This document shows positions 57,034 to 64,000 of a DNA stretch of 64,000 nucleotides, one piece after another. Source of the DNA: VRUE01 sp963703895 (GTDB taxonomy: Bacteria; Actinomycetota; Thermoleophilia; Solirubrobacterales; 70-9); the NCBI GenBank assembly GCA_963703895.1, contig CAVPFX010000002.1:930001-994000 (forward strand), written 5' to 3'. The position numbers were made by a program, and so were the translations under genes. The notes beneath the pieces are model-generated. The model did not search any database. It saw only the letters and a list, made by a program, of their open reading frames with translations, and was not told the DNA's origin. The first letter of the stretch is position 1; each line of letters opens with the position of its first letter.

Positions 57034-57738
57034 CTAAGCAGGTAACGCGCTCCATTTCAAACCCGTGTGTGCGCCGGTCAACTTTAGTACTGCTAAGCCG
57101 ACCACGATCGCCGGTTGACCGCAGAAGGTCAGGGTGGATAACGGACCCTGTTCCACGAGATGTTCTACGAGTTCCGTCGTCCATGTTCCTTTGCTCTCTT
57201 TAACGGTTGAGGTACCCGTAACAGGAACTACTTCCCCAAGAGAACACAGTTCTCCAAAAGAAAAGTTAACGAACGTTTCTCCTTTAACAGGCGCAAATTT
57301 AATCAGTGGTTTTCCTTCGTGTAAGACGAGTAACCCTTTTAGTGGTTCGGAGACAACCACACCTTTTTCCGCACCCGCGGTTCGCGGTTCACACGTTTTG
57401 CTGACCACACCATTGAACTTCGTGATACAGCCAGTGAATTTGGTGACATTTCCTGAGCTAACGGTTCCTTCTGCTTCAAGTTTCGCGTTGATAAATGCGG
57501 CACTCGTACATAAAATTTCGATTTTGGTCCCCCCACTCGTAGTGCCTACCAACGCGATGTCTTTTCCGACGACTTCGTTGATCTGAACTTCGGGTAATAA
57601 TGCGCCAGTAATATTCGCGCCATTTACCATCCAGTTGGCACCTTTTTCCGCCTGGACTCCAGTCGTGTTGAAAACAACTAGGCCGAGTACTAGGCCGCAG
57701 ATGCCAAGCACGATGAGTCTGCGCATTGACCGGGTCAT
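57034..57738 (-). CDS. Secreted protein of atypical low-GC composition
   Basis: A 234-residue protein with a signal peptide (RRLIVLGICGLVLGLVVF, cleavage near VQAEK) and a beta-rich Cys-containing mature part (KIEILCTSAAFINAKLEAEG, NVTKFTGCITKFNGVVSKTC, NFSFGELCSLGEVV, TLTFCGQPAIVV). Codon use (many TTT, AAA, ACT, GTT codons) is clearly unlike the surrounding GC-rich genes, pointing to recent transfer or a distinct expression class. AGAGGA precedes the ATG. Similar signal-plus-domain proteins recur in Solirubrobacterales as unnamed families; function unknown. Confidence 0.72.
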   Translation of the reverse strand: MTRSMRRLIVLGICGLVLGLVVFNTTGVQAEKGANWMVNGANITGALLPEVQINEVVGKDIALVGTTSGGTKIEILCTSAAFINAKLEAEGTVSSGNVTKFTGCITKFNGVVSKTCEPRTAGAEKGVVVSEPLKGLLVLHEGKPLIKFAPVKGETFVNFSFGELCSLGEVVPVTGTSTVKESKGTWTTELVEHLVEQGPLSTLTFCGQPAIVVGLAVLKLTGAHTGLKWSALPA

Positions 57739-58260
57739 TTTTTCCTCTCACATAGTCAGTTACGGTATCGTTTAATTTACGTCGGGTGCTATTCATGTAG
57801 GCCTTGGAGCACCAGGCGGTTCAGCACGGCTTTGTCGCTAGCAAGTTGCCTGGCCTGTAGCAAACCGCTCAGTTACTCTTGAGCATAATCGATTGTCGCT
57901 CATTTTTCGCACGCTCGCCAGGTCGTGCCGTGGACATCGACATCGTCGCGACGCCCCGAGCCCTCGCGACTCGCGGCCCATCAGAGTCACTTCACGCTCG
58001 GCGCACGCGCCGCCTGGTACGCACATCCAGCCGACAACCGCTGGGTCAGCCCGGGCGTTGGAGCCGATGGCACAACGGTGCCAGCCGGGAAACTTCCGGC
58101 GCTCCGGGCTCAGGGCTGCAGTTCCAGCACCGCCGCGAACTTCTCTACGCCGGCGCGCCACCCTCGGCCTCATTTCGGGGCGCTGATCTCAGCGGCGGCT
58201 TTGCCCACCGCCACCCTCGAACCTCGCATTTGGCCGCTTGAAACGGCCCCCGCGGCGCGC
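57739..58260. other. Long intergenic stretch, no gene supported
   Basis: About 520 nt. The first ~150 nt, upstream of the low-GC gene, share its AT-rich composition and probably hold its promoter. The remainder is GC-rich with several overlapping open frames on both strands, none with a recognisable start, protein pattern or codon bias. No tRNA or obvious RNA structure was seen. Confidence 0.5.
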
Positions 58261-58515
58261 TCAGCGCAGCTCGTCGAGCGAGACGACCTCGAGGTCGAAT
58301 GGCTCGTCGGCCGAGCGCCGACGCCGGTAGGGCGAGACGATCACGCGGTGGGGTTCACCGCAGGGGCAGGGGACCTCGATCGGTCGCGTGTCGCTGGCCG
58401 GATCGGTCTCGACCTTGAGCCGCATCAGCTTGCCGGCTGTTTTGCAGCCAAACGAGATCACCCAGCCGTAGTCGACGGGTTCGGTGCGTTTTTTGGGGCG
58501 GCGGGGTTGGGGCAT
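58261..58515 (-). CDS. Small hypothetical basic protein
   Basis: An 84-residue protein: basic N-terminus (PQPRRPKKRTEPVDYG), central ISFGCKTAGKLMRLKVETD, a CPCG turn (IEVPCPCGEPHRVIV) and an acidic end (EPFDLEVVSLDELR). The two cysteines of CPCG plus the upstream Cys could bind zinc. Soluble, no signal peptide. Divergent from ppk2 with 34 nt between starts. No family recognised. Confidence 0.55.
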   Translation of the reverse strand: MPQPRRPKKRTEPVDYGWVISFGCKTAGKLMRLKVETDPASDTRPIEVPCPCGEPHRVIVSPYRRRRSADEPFDLEVVSLDELR

Positions 58516-58549
58516 CCGCGCATTCTCCCTGGTTGCTTAGGCTGAGGGG

Positions 58550-59356
58550 GTGGTGCATGGCAACGACTCCCCCAAGGTCCTCTCCAGGAAGCAGTACGAG
58601 AAGGAGCTCGCGCGCTTGCAGGAGGAGCTGGTGCGGTTGCAGGAGTGGGTAGTCGACGCTGGGCTGCGGGTTGCCGTGCTCTTCGAGGGGCGCGACACCG
58701 CGGGCAAGGGTGGCGTGATCAAGCGGATCACCGAGCGGACCAACTCGCGCGTGGTGCGCACGGTCGCGCTCGGCAAGCCGACCGAGCGGGAGCGCAGCGA
58801 GTGGTACTTCCAGCGCTACGTCGCCCACTTGCCGGCCGGCGGCGAGGTGGTCCTCTTCGATCGCAGTTGGTACAACCGCGCCGGCGTCGAGCGGGTGATG
58901 GGCTTCTGCACGGAGGACGAGTACCAGGAGTTCATGCGCTCGACCCCCAGCTTCGAGCGGATCTTGATGCGCTCCGGGCTGATCCTGATCAAGTACTGGC
59001 TCTCGATCTCCGACGAGGAGCAGGAGCGCCGCTTCAAGGCCCGGATCGAGGACCCGTCCAAGCAGTGGAAGCTGAGCCCGATGGACCTCGAGGCGCGGGC
59101 GCGCTGGGTCGACTACGCCGAGGCCAAGGACCAGATGTTCGCCTACACCGATACCAAGGGCTCGCCTTGGTTTGTGGTCGAGGCCGACGACAAGCGCACC
59201 GCTCGCCTCAACTTGATCAGCCACCTGCTCGAACAGATTCCCTATGAGCCGGTGCCGGCCGAGAAGATCGAGTTGCCGCCGCGCCAGGAGCGCGCCTACG
59301 CGCGGCCGCCGGTCGATTCGCAGACCTTCGTGCCGAACCGCTTCCTGGTCGAGTAG
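58550..59356 (+). CDS. ppk2: Polyphosphate kinase 2
   Basis: A 268-residue PPK2: VAVLFEGRDTAGKGGVIKRI (Walker A), ERTNSRVVRTVALGKPTERE, WYFQRYVAHLPAGGEVVLFDRSWYNR (Walker B with DRSWYNRAGVE lid), FMRSTPSFERILMRSG and the conserved YWLSISDEEQERRF. One domain of this length is class I, using polyphosphate to phosphorylate ADP or GDP. GTG start at 58550. No polyphosphate kinase 1 or exopolyphosphatase in the window. Confidence 0.93.
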   Translation: MVHGNDSPKVLSRKQYEKELARLQEELVRLQEWVVDAGLRVAVLFEGRDTAGKGGVIKRITERTNSRVVRTVALGKPTERERSEWYFQRYVAHLPAGGEVVLFDRSWYNRAGVERVMGFCTEDEYQEFMRSTPSFERILMRSGLILIKYWLSISDEEQERRFKARIEDPSKQWKLSPMDLEARARWVDYAEAKDQMFAYTDTKGSPWFVVEADDKRTARLNLISHLLEQIPYEPVPAEKIELPPRQERAYARPPVDSQTFVPNRFLVE

Positions 59357-59428
59357 GTCCCGCTTCTGGGGGTATCGATTGCCCAGCGGCTGCTGGGCCA
59401 GCGCCGCTTCGGCAACGAGGTGGGGTGA

Positions 59429-59983
59429 CTAGAGGCCAGCCGGGTGGCGCGCCGTGAAGCGGCGCGGGTCGACCTTGGCGCGCTTCCAGCGCGGGCCGGT
59501 GACGCCGGGCGGGTCGTCGCGGGTGTCGAAGCGCAGGCCGGCGATGACCATGAAGACGTGCTCGTCGTTGGCGTAGACGGTGATCCAGCGACCGAGGCCG
59601 CCCTCGCCCCAGTAAGCAAGCTGTCCGGAGACCATCGTCTGGTCGAGCAGGCCGGCGGCGTGCAGAACGTAGCCGACCGCGCCGGAGCAGTCATAGCCGC
59701 GCGAGAGGAAGCTGACGTGGCCACCGCCCCAGACGTACGGGCGGCCATCGATCTGGTTGGCGGCCGCGATCGCCCGCTTGACCTCGACTGGCGCGCCGGC
59801 CGGTGCGATCGCGTGTCCATTGACCAACTCGGCGCCGCAATTGGCACTGGTCCTCGTGGCCCCCGCCGGGGTCGGCGTGCAGCCGGCGCCCCACGGCGCC
59901 GGTTCGGCAGCGGCCGTCGCTGCGCAGATCGCGAGCCCGGCGAGAGCCGAGATGCAGAGAAGGCCGATCGTTCGTGCGCGCAT
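59429..59983 (-). CDS. Secreted NlpC/P60-like protein (copy 1)
   Basis: A 184-residue secreted protein: signal peptide (TIGLLCISALAGLAICA), then a compact domain with GRPYVWGGGHVSF, RGYDCSGAVGYVLHAAGLL (catalytic-type Cys) and GRWITVYANDEHVFMVIAGLRFD (His). These are the Cys/His elements of the NlpC/P60 cysteine peptidase fold that cuts cell-wall peptides. The start was set at ATG 59983, which gives a standard signal peptide. It is divergent from its paralogue at 60054, and the pair may share a promoter region. Confidence 0.8.
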   Translation of the reverse strand: MRARTIGLLCISALAGLAICAATAAAEPAPWGAGCTPTPAGATRTSANCGAELVNGHAIAPAGAPVEVKRAIAAANQIDGRPYVWGGGHVSFLSRGYDCSGAVGYVLHAAGLLDQTMVSGQLAYWGEGGLGRWITVYANDEHVFMVIAGLRFDTRDDPPGVTGPRWKRAKVDPRRFTARHPAGL

Positions 59984-60053
59984 CGGCTCTGGAGGGTAGC
60001 CGGGACGACAGGTTCGACTTGCTTCGCACGATGGTCTGGCTACAGTCCTGAGC

Positions 60054-60908
60054 ATGGGTGGGGTACGCATTGGCGCCGCGAAGCGATCTCTGGCTGCGGC
60101 GATTTGCCTCGCCGGTGTCCTGTGTTTCACGGTTTCCCTGGCGCCATCCGGCCCGGGCCCAGTTTCGGCAGGCGCGACAACCACCGCTGCGGCGCCCGAA
60201 AGCGCGGATCCGCTCAACCAGGCGCTGCTCACGGTGGCGAGGGCGAGCGGCGTGCTCGACGCGATCGAAGGCAGCCTCGTCTATCTGGGCGCCAAGTACG
60301 AGAGCGCGACCACGGCCGAAAAGATCGCCGCGCAGTCCCCTAAGGCAGAGAAGCCATCGCTTCAGGATTACGCCAGCGGCAAGGTGCCGCTTCCCCCGGC
60401 GTCTGCCGGCACCAACGGCACCGAGGTCTCACCGGCACCCGGGAGCCGCCGCGAACCGCTCGTCGCCCGCATTCCCGCCAAGCCCAACTCGTACGGCGAC
60501 CCGCCCGCGACCTACGTCAGCGGCATCGCGCTCGCCCCGCCGGGGGCACCCGAACGCGTAGCCGGCACGATCAACGCCGCCAACACGATCGTCGGCCGGC
60601 CCTACGTGTGGGGTGGGGGACACGGCTCCTGGTATGACCGCGGCTATGACTGCTCCGGCGCGGTCAGCTTCGCCCTCGCTGGCGGGGGCTTCCTCTCCCA
60701 GCCGCTCGCCTCGGGCCAGCTGGCGAGCTGGGGCGCACCGGGCCCGGGTCGCTGGATCACGATCTACGCCAGCGCCTCCCACGTCTACGCGGTGATCGCC
60801 GGCCTGCGCTGGGACACGGTCGGTGACGCCCGCGGCAGCGGCCCGCGCTGGCACGTCGCCGGCACACCCCCGGCCGGCTTCGTCGCCCGCCACCCGCCCG
60901 GCTACTGA
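60054..60908 (+). CDS. Secreted NlpC/P60-like protein (copy 2)
   Basis: A 284-residue paralogue of the divergent gene: signal/anchor segment (AAAICLAGVLCFTVSLA), a ~110-residue Ala/Pro/Ser-rich spacer, and the same C-terminal domain (GRPYVWGGGHGSWYDRG, YDCSGAVSFALAGGGFL, GRWITIYASASHVYAVIAGL). Likely a cell-wall hydrolase or remodelling enzyme acting outside the membrane; the spacer could span peptidoglycan. Followed by a 19-bp hairpin that probably terminates both this gene and the convergent propeller lipoprotein. Confidence 0.8.
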   Translation: MGGVRIGAAKRSLAAAICLAGVLCFTVSLAPSGPGPVSAGATTTAAAPESADPLNQALLTVARASGVLDAIEGSLVYLGAKYESATTAEKIAAQSPKAEKPSLQDYASGKVPLPPASAGTNGTEVSPAPGSRREPLVARIPAKPNSYGDPPATYVSGIALAPPGAPERVAGTINAANTIVGRPYVWGGGHGSWYDRGYDCSGAVSFALAGGGFLSQPLASGQLASWGAPGPGRWITIYASASHVYAVIAGLRWDTVGDARGSGPRWHVAGTPPAGFVARHPPGY

Positions 60909-60913
60909 GTGCG

Positions 60914-60958
60914 CGAGTCCGTCTCAACCCGCCTATATCGCGGGTTGAGACGGACTCG
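60914..60958. terminator. 19-bp perfect hairpin between convergent genes
   Basis: CGAGTCCGTCTCAACCCGC (60914-60932) and its exact reverse complement (60940-60958) around a 7-nt loop CTATATC. Only 5 nt after one stop and 11 nt before the other: likely a bidirectional terminator, although without T-runs. Confidence 0.75.
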
Positions 60959-60969
60959 ATGCGTTCGCA

Positions 60970-62211
60970 TCAGGGTTTGGTCGGCTGCAGGCCGATCAGC
61001 TCGTAGTAGCCGATCAAGTAGAGGCGGCGACCGTCGGAGACCATCGGCGTGTAGCCGGCCTGGCCCAGCTCGAAGGTCTTGCGGTGGCTGCGCACGTCGA
61101 TCCCGATCGCCTCGCGGGTCTTGAAGCTGGAAGTGTAGACGGTGTGGCCGATCACGGTTGCCGTGCCGGGAACCGGGCCGCCGACGTCGTAGCGCCAGCG
61201 CTGCTTGCCGTCGCGCGCGTCGAGCGCGTAGAAGTGCTCGTCATAAGAGCCGATGTAGACGCTCGGTGGCGTCCCGGGAACTCGAGCGACGGCGGGCGAG
61301 CCGTAGACGAAGTTGTCGGACGGGAAGGACCAATCGACCTTGCCGCTCTTTTCGTCGAAGGCGAAGACGGTGCCGTCGTCACGCGCGGCGTAGACGCGGC
61401 CGAAGGCGACCGCCGGTGATGAGTAGAAGCCGCCCTCGCCGAAGGGCGGCACCTGTGAGGTGTTGGTGCGCCAGATCAACTTGCCGTTGTCGGCATCGAG
61501 GCAGAACATGCCGCTCTCGTAGTCGGCGACGTAGAGGCGGCCGTCGTGAAAGCTGGGGCTCGCTTTGATCGCGGCCGGCGAGTTGAACTGCCAGAGGACC
61601 TTGCCATCGTCGGCCCGGACGGCGACGACGTTGGTTTTGTCGGTGCCGAGGTAGAGCGTGCCGTCCACCGCCATCGGCGAGGATTCGAGGTGGCCGACGA
61701 GCTTGCGCTTCCAGGCCTCTTTGCCGCTCTTGGCATCGACCGCGACCAGGTTGCCGTCGACGTAGGCAAAGAAGACCTTGCCTTCGTGGTAGACCGGCCC
61801 GGTCACATCGGTCGGTTTGCCGGCGTCCTTCGGGTTGGTGTTCCGTTCCCAGAGGATCTTGCGATCGCTGAGCCGCACCGCCTTGGCGTTGCCGTACTTG
61901 TTGACCACGTAGGCGATCCCATCCGCGACCGCTGGCGGGAACTCGATCAGCGCGTGCGTGTTGATCGACCACGCTTCCTTCAGCGGCGGGTCGAGGAAGC
62001 GCTCCTTGGCCGGCAGGTAGTGCGTGCGCTCGGGCACGCGGCCGAAGAGGGGCCAGGGCACGAGCGCGGTGTCTCCGTTGGCGGCCGCGCCCGCGCCCGC
62101 TGATCCTTGGTCGTCGGACCCCTCACAGCCGGCAGTTATCGCCAGGCACGCCACTACGGCGAGCAGCACCGCAAGGAGCCTTCCCGGACGATCGCGCATA
62201 GACCTCTGCAT
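60970..62211 (-). CDS. PQQ-like beta-propeller lipoprotein
   Basis: A 413-residue lipoprotein (LLAVLLAVVACLAITAGC; lipobox ITAGC) whose mature part is a repeated beta-propeller: AVDAKSGKEAWKRKLVG, AVRADDGKVLWQFNS, CLDADNGKLIWRTN, AFDEKSGKVDWSFP and ALDARDGKQRWRYDVGG, each a tryptophan-docking blade. BamB-like or quinoprotein-like proteins share this fold; no PQQ-binding residues can be assigned. Probably a surface-anchored scaffold or binding protein. ATG 62211 or 62199. Confidence 0.82.
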   Translation of the reverse strand: MQRSMRDRPGRLLAVLLAVVACLAITAGCEGSDDQGSAGAGAAANGDTALVPWPLFGRVPERTHYLPAKERFLDPPLKEAWSINTHALIEFPPAVADGIAYVVNKYGNAKAVRLSDRKILWERNTNPKDAGKPTDVTGPVYHEGKVFFAYVDGNLVAVDAKSGKEAWKRKLVGHLESSPMAVDGTLYLGTDKTNVVAVRADDGKVLWQFNSPAAIKASPSFHDGRLYVADYESGMFCLDADNGKLIWRTNTSQVPPFGEGGFYSSPAVAFGRVYAARDDGTVFAFDEKSGKVDWSFPSDNFVYGSPAVARVPGTPPSVYIGSYDEHFYALDARDGKQRWRYDVGGPVPGTATVIGHTVYTSSFKTREAIGIDVRSHRKTFELGQAGYTPMVSDGRRLYLIGYYELIGLQPTKP

Positions 62212-62261
62212 CGACCGCTTCGCCTCAGCCTTGAGCTAGCGGCTCAGCCGGAGAGGGGGAG

Positions 62262-62332
62262 AGCGGCGGACGAGAATCGAACTCGCGTCATCAGCTTGGA
62301 AGGCTGAGGCTCTACCGTTGAGCTACCGCCGC
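62262..62332 (-). tRNA. tRNA-Gly (TCC)
   Basis: Minus-strand GCGGCGG/CCGCCGC acceptor stem, anticodon loop CTTCCAA (TCC), T-loop GTTCGATTC. Confidence 0.92.
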
Positions 62333-62362
62333 GGATGAATCCGTAAGAATGTAATTCAGCCA

Positions 62363-62436
62363 CGGGGAGTGGCGCAGTCTGGTAGCGCACTCGGCTGGGG
62401 GCCGAGCGGTCGCAGGTTCAAATCCTGTCTCCCCGA
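62363..62436 (+). tRNA. tRNA-Pro (GGG)
   Basis: CGGGGAG/CTCCCCG acceptor stem, anticodon loop CTGGGGG (GGG), T-loop GTTCAAATC. A decayed integrase lies 270 nt downstream, so the tRNA 3' end is a likely attachment site. Confidence 0.93.
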
Positions 62437-62706
62437 TATCCGAAAACAGCCTCGCATGGTTCCGCATAGCCCCGCATAAGCTTGCATTACCCCGCACGTC
62501 GCCGATTCGGGCCGACATCGAGGCGAACGTGATGCCGGCGCGATGCCAGAGGAAGACGGTCGTAATGCCACACGCGCGATGTCTGGGCTTTTGTCGCCGA
62601 TTCGGGTCGGTTCCCGATGATCGCCGGCGCATTTCCGAATCGCCGGGACGACTGCGGTTTATCCAGATGCCCCCTATCGACCGGCGGGGATCGAGGGTCG
62701 GCCCCG

Positions 62707-63264
62707 ATGGCAAAGCGACGCAAGCAGTACGAAGCACGGATCTACCTCGGCCGAGACGCGGGCGGCAAGCAGCGCTTCGACTACATCGGCAGATTCGAGC
62801 GAAAGCGGGATCGCGACAGAGCGGTTCAAAAGGCAAGGGCAGATCGTGGTGCCCGCTCGGCGCGGGCATTCATCCTCCTTTGTGGGGAGTACGTGGATCG
62901 CTTTGCCGATCGCTCGTTGGATATCTCCCACGCCGAGCTCAAAGACTGGATGAGTGGCGAGGGGATCTGGGCCCGCAAGTCGCCGGTCCCGAGGGGCTAC
63001 CGCCCCAGGATCGTCGCGCTCTAGAACCACGCGATCGATGAGGACGACGTTCCGCTCGCTCGCAGTCCGGCACGCGGGCTCGGACACCGGCCTCGAAGCA
63101 AACGATCCCAGCTAGCGCCACCGACCGAGGGTGAGTTCGAGCGTCTTTTGAGCGCCTGCTCGGTGTTGGGCGAGTACGCCCCTCGCATGCGGGAACTGAT
63201 GCTGTTTGCGGCCTTTCAGTTGATGAGGCCGAGCGAGTGTCGCGATAGAGCGCGACTAGGACCG
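62707..63264 (+). pseudogene. Decayed tyrosine-recombinase integrase
   Basis: The N-terminus (AKRRKQYEARIYLGRDAGGK, FDYIGRFERKRDRDRAVQKA) is the arm-binding domain of actinobacterial integrases, and FERLLSACSVLGEYAPRMRE, LMLFAAFQLMRPSE is the start of the catalytic domain, in the same frame. An in-frame TAG at 63022-63024 interrupts the core-binding part (NHAIDEDDVPLARSPARGLG follows it), and the catalytic Arg/His/Tyr half is missing after about 63264. It sits directly behind tRNA-Pro, as expected of a remnant island. Confidence 0.75.
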
Positions 63265-63340
63265 CTGAAAGCGTGCCAAGCACGGCGGCGACCGCCGCGC
63301 TGGCCACAATCCACTCGCGCGTCTCGTTTACCTCAGCCAT
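62939..63340 (-). pseudogene. Possible small membrane protein, probably truncated
   Basis: Only the first ~35 residues (AEVNETREWIVASAAVAAVL, then GTLSAVLVALYRDT) look like a protein, a single membrane helix; the rest is antisense to the integrase remnant and has no protein character. May be a gene start cut by island decay. Confidence 0.25.
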
Positions 63341-63454
63341 CCATTCGGATCGTGTCGATCCAGGCAGACATACCGAACGGGTGTCGCTACAGATAGCAAT
63401 AGTCAGGCTGGATCGGGGGCCCGAGATCGATTGGTGGCGACAAACAGCACGACG

Positions 63455-63745
63455 TCAGGGAGCCTCGATCGCCACGGTGAAGATCGTGAGCGGCCGGTTG
63501 GGCTCGCCATCAGGTCTGATCGGGTTCTTCTTGGAAACCTGGCGCCAAAATTCATGCGCCTCGTTAGCATCGACGAAAATGCGCGCCTCTTGCGAGTCAG
63601 CCGTGGTGACTAGATGAAAAATGATTGGCCTTCCATCTGGCGCTACGCCTGGCCGATCAGGGTCGAACTCAACTAGGAACTGCCCGTCGAACGGGGATGG
63701 CGAGCCATCCACCAAACCGAGAATTTCCAGTGTTGCTGGACTCAT
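63455..63745 (-). CDS. Small hypothetical protein of the tRNA-Pro island
   Basis: A 96-residue soluble protein: SPATLEILGLVDGSPSPFDG, FLVEFDPDRPGVAPDG, IIFHLVTTADSQEARIFVDA, EFWRQVSKKNPIRPDGEPN. No family recognised, no signal or membrane segment. Its base composition is somewhat less GC-rich than the chromosomal genes, as for other genes behind the tRNA-Pro site, which suggests accessory DNA. Confidence 0.55.
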   Translation of the reverse strand: MSPATLEILGLVDGSPSPFDGQFLVEFDPDRPGVAPDGRPIIFHLVTTADSQEARIFVDANEAHEFWRQVSKKNPIRPDGEPNRPLTIFTVAIEAP

Positions 63746-64000
63746 TTGACAAGCCTACCCGTGGTTCTCGATGACAGCGAGCCCTCGAAGTCCGTTTCTC
63801 GTACTGCTCGCAGTTGGAGAGCGCCATCCGGCGTGGCCGTGGAAGCCGAGCTCGTGAGCCCTTCAGATGCTCCGCAAAGTCCGCGAGTCCCACTTGGGAT
63901 CGTGAGCACGGACGAGATTCCCGATCTCTATCGAGCCACGAATCCCCACCGCCCGGACTGGGACGAGCAGGGGACAATCCATTCTCGTAGATGGGTCGAA
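63746..64000. other. Window end, no gene supported
   Basis: Overlapping open frames on both strands, none with a clear start or recognisable product. A plus-strand gene may begin near the end and continue beyond the window. Confidence 0.4.

Noticed and set aside
57838..58241. Overlapping frames in the 57.8-58.2 kb gap
   Set aside because: Several frames open at once on both strands with no ribosome-binding site or protein-like pattern.
63669..63977. A 102-codon minus-strand frame at the window end
   Set aside because: Arg/Ser/Pro-rich product with no recognisable start or family; overlaps the better-supported gene at 63455-63745.

Overview
High-GC actinobacterial chromosome, most likely a Thermoleophilia/Solirubrobacterales-type lineage. 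This is an inference from the GC-rich coding, the fused two-radical-SAM FbiC, a full F420 gene set, tRNAs without an encoded CCA, many GTGA/ATGA/TGATG gene overlaps and AbiEi/DUF559-type genes. No rRNA, CRISPR array or intact transposase was seen.

Layout. 1-6.5 kb: a minus-strand surface-glycan cluster (GT4, GT2, DUF1616 membrane protein, large polytopic membrane protein, unusual membrane/GT2 fusion); its 3' 4.2 kb carries about ten frameshifts. 6.7-29.6 kb: five candidate genes of the ethylmalonyl-CoA acetate-assimilation pathway (mcl-, mcd-, mch-, ecm- and ccr-like) interleaved with pabC/pabB, a collagen-like secreted protein, an AbiEi-DUF559 gene bracketed by palindromes, ClpS and two large PQQ-type sugar dehydrogenase paralogues. 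29.7-33.2 kb: RmuC, lipoprotein, YgfZ, ArsR-type regulator. 33.6-37.8 kb: a four-gene translationally coupled metal operon (multicopper oxidase, ZIP, DtxR/MntR regulator, NRAMP) behind two tandem palindromic operators. 37.9-40.4 kb: a coupled NMT1-type substrate-binding operon and an aquaporin. 40.5-48 kb: F420 biosynthesis (fbiC, cofE, cofC, cofD) plus F420:NADP reductase. 48-54.4 kb: SDR, thioesterase, HMG-CoA lyase, carboxyltransferase, PAP2, acetoacetyl-CoA synthetase, MBL hydrolase. 55.2-64 kb: five tRNAs, msrA, a low-GC secreted protein, PPK2, paired NlpC/P60-like proteins, a beta-propeller lipoprotein, and a decayed integrase beside tRNA-Pro.

The most striking signal is a set of palindromic DNA elements that do not respect gene boundaries. 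A 51-nt palindrome occurs four times: once in frame inside pabB, twice in inverted orientation around the AbiEi-DUF559 gene, and once between two acyl-CoA metabolism genes. Since 51 nt is 17 codons and the element is palindromic, it can encode nearly the same open peptide in either orientation. Two further long in-frame palindromes interrupt fbiC and cofE, and two bipartite ~120-nt palindromes with matching architecture sit at convergent gene ends. This recalls the Rickettsia palindromic elements and may be an undescribed actinobacterial family.
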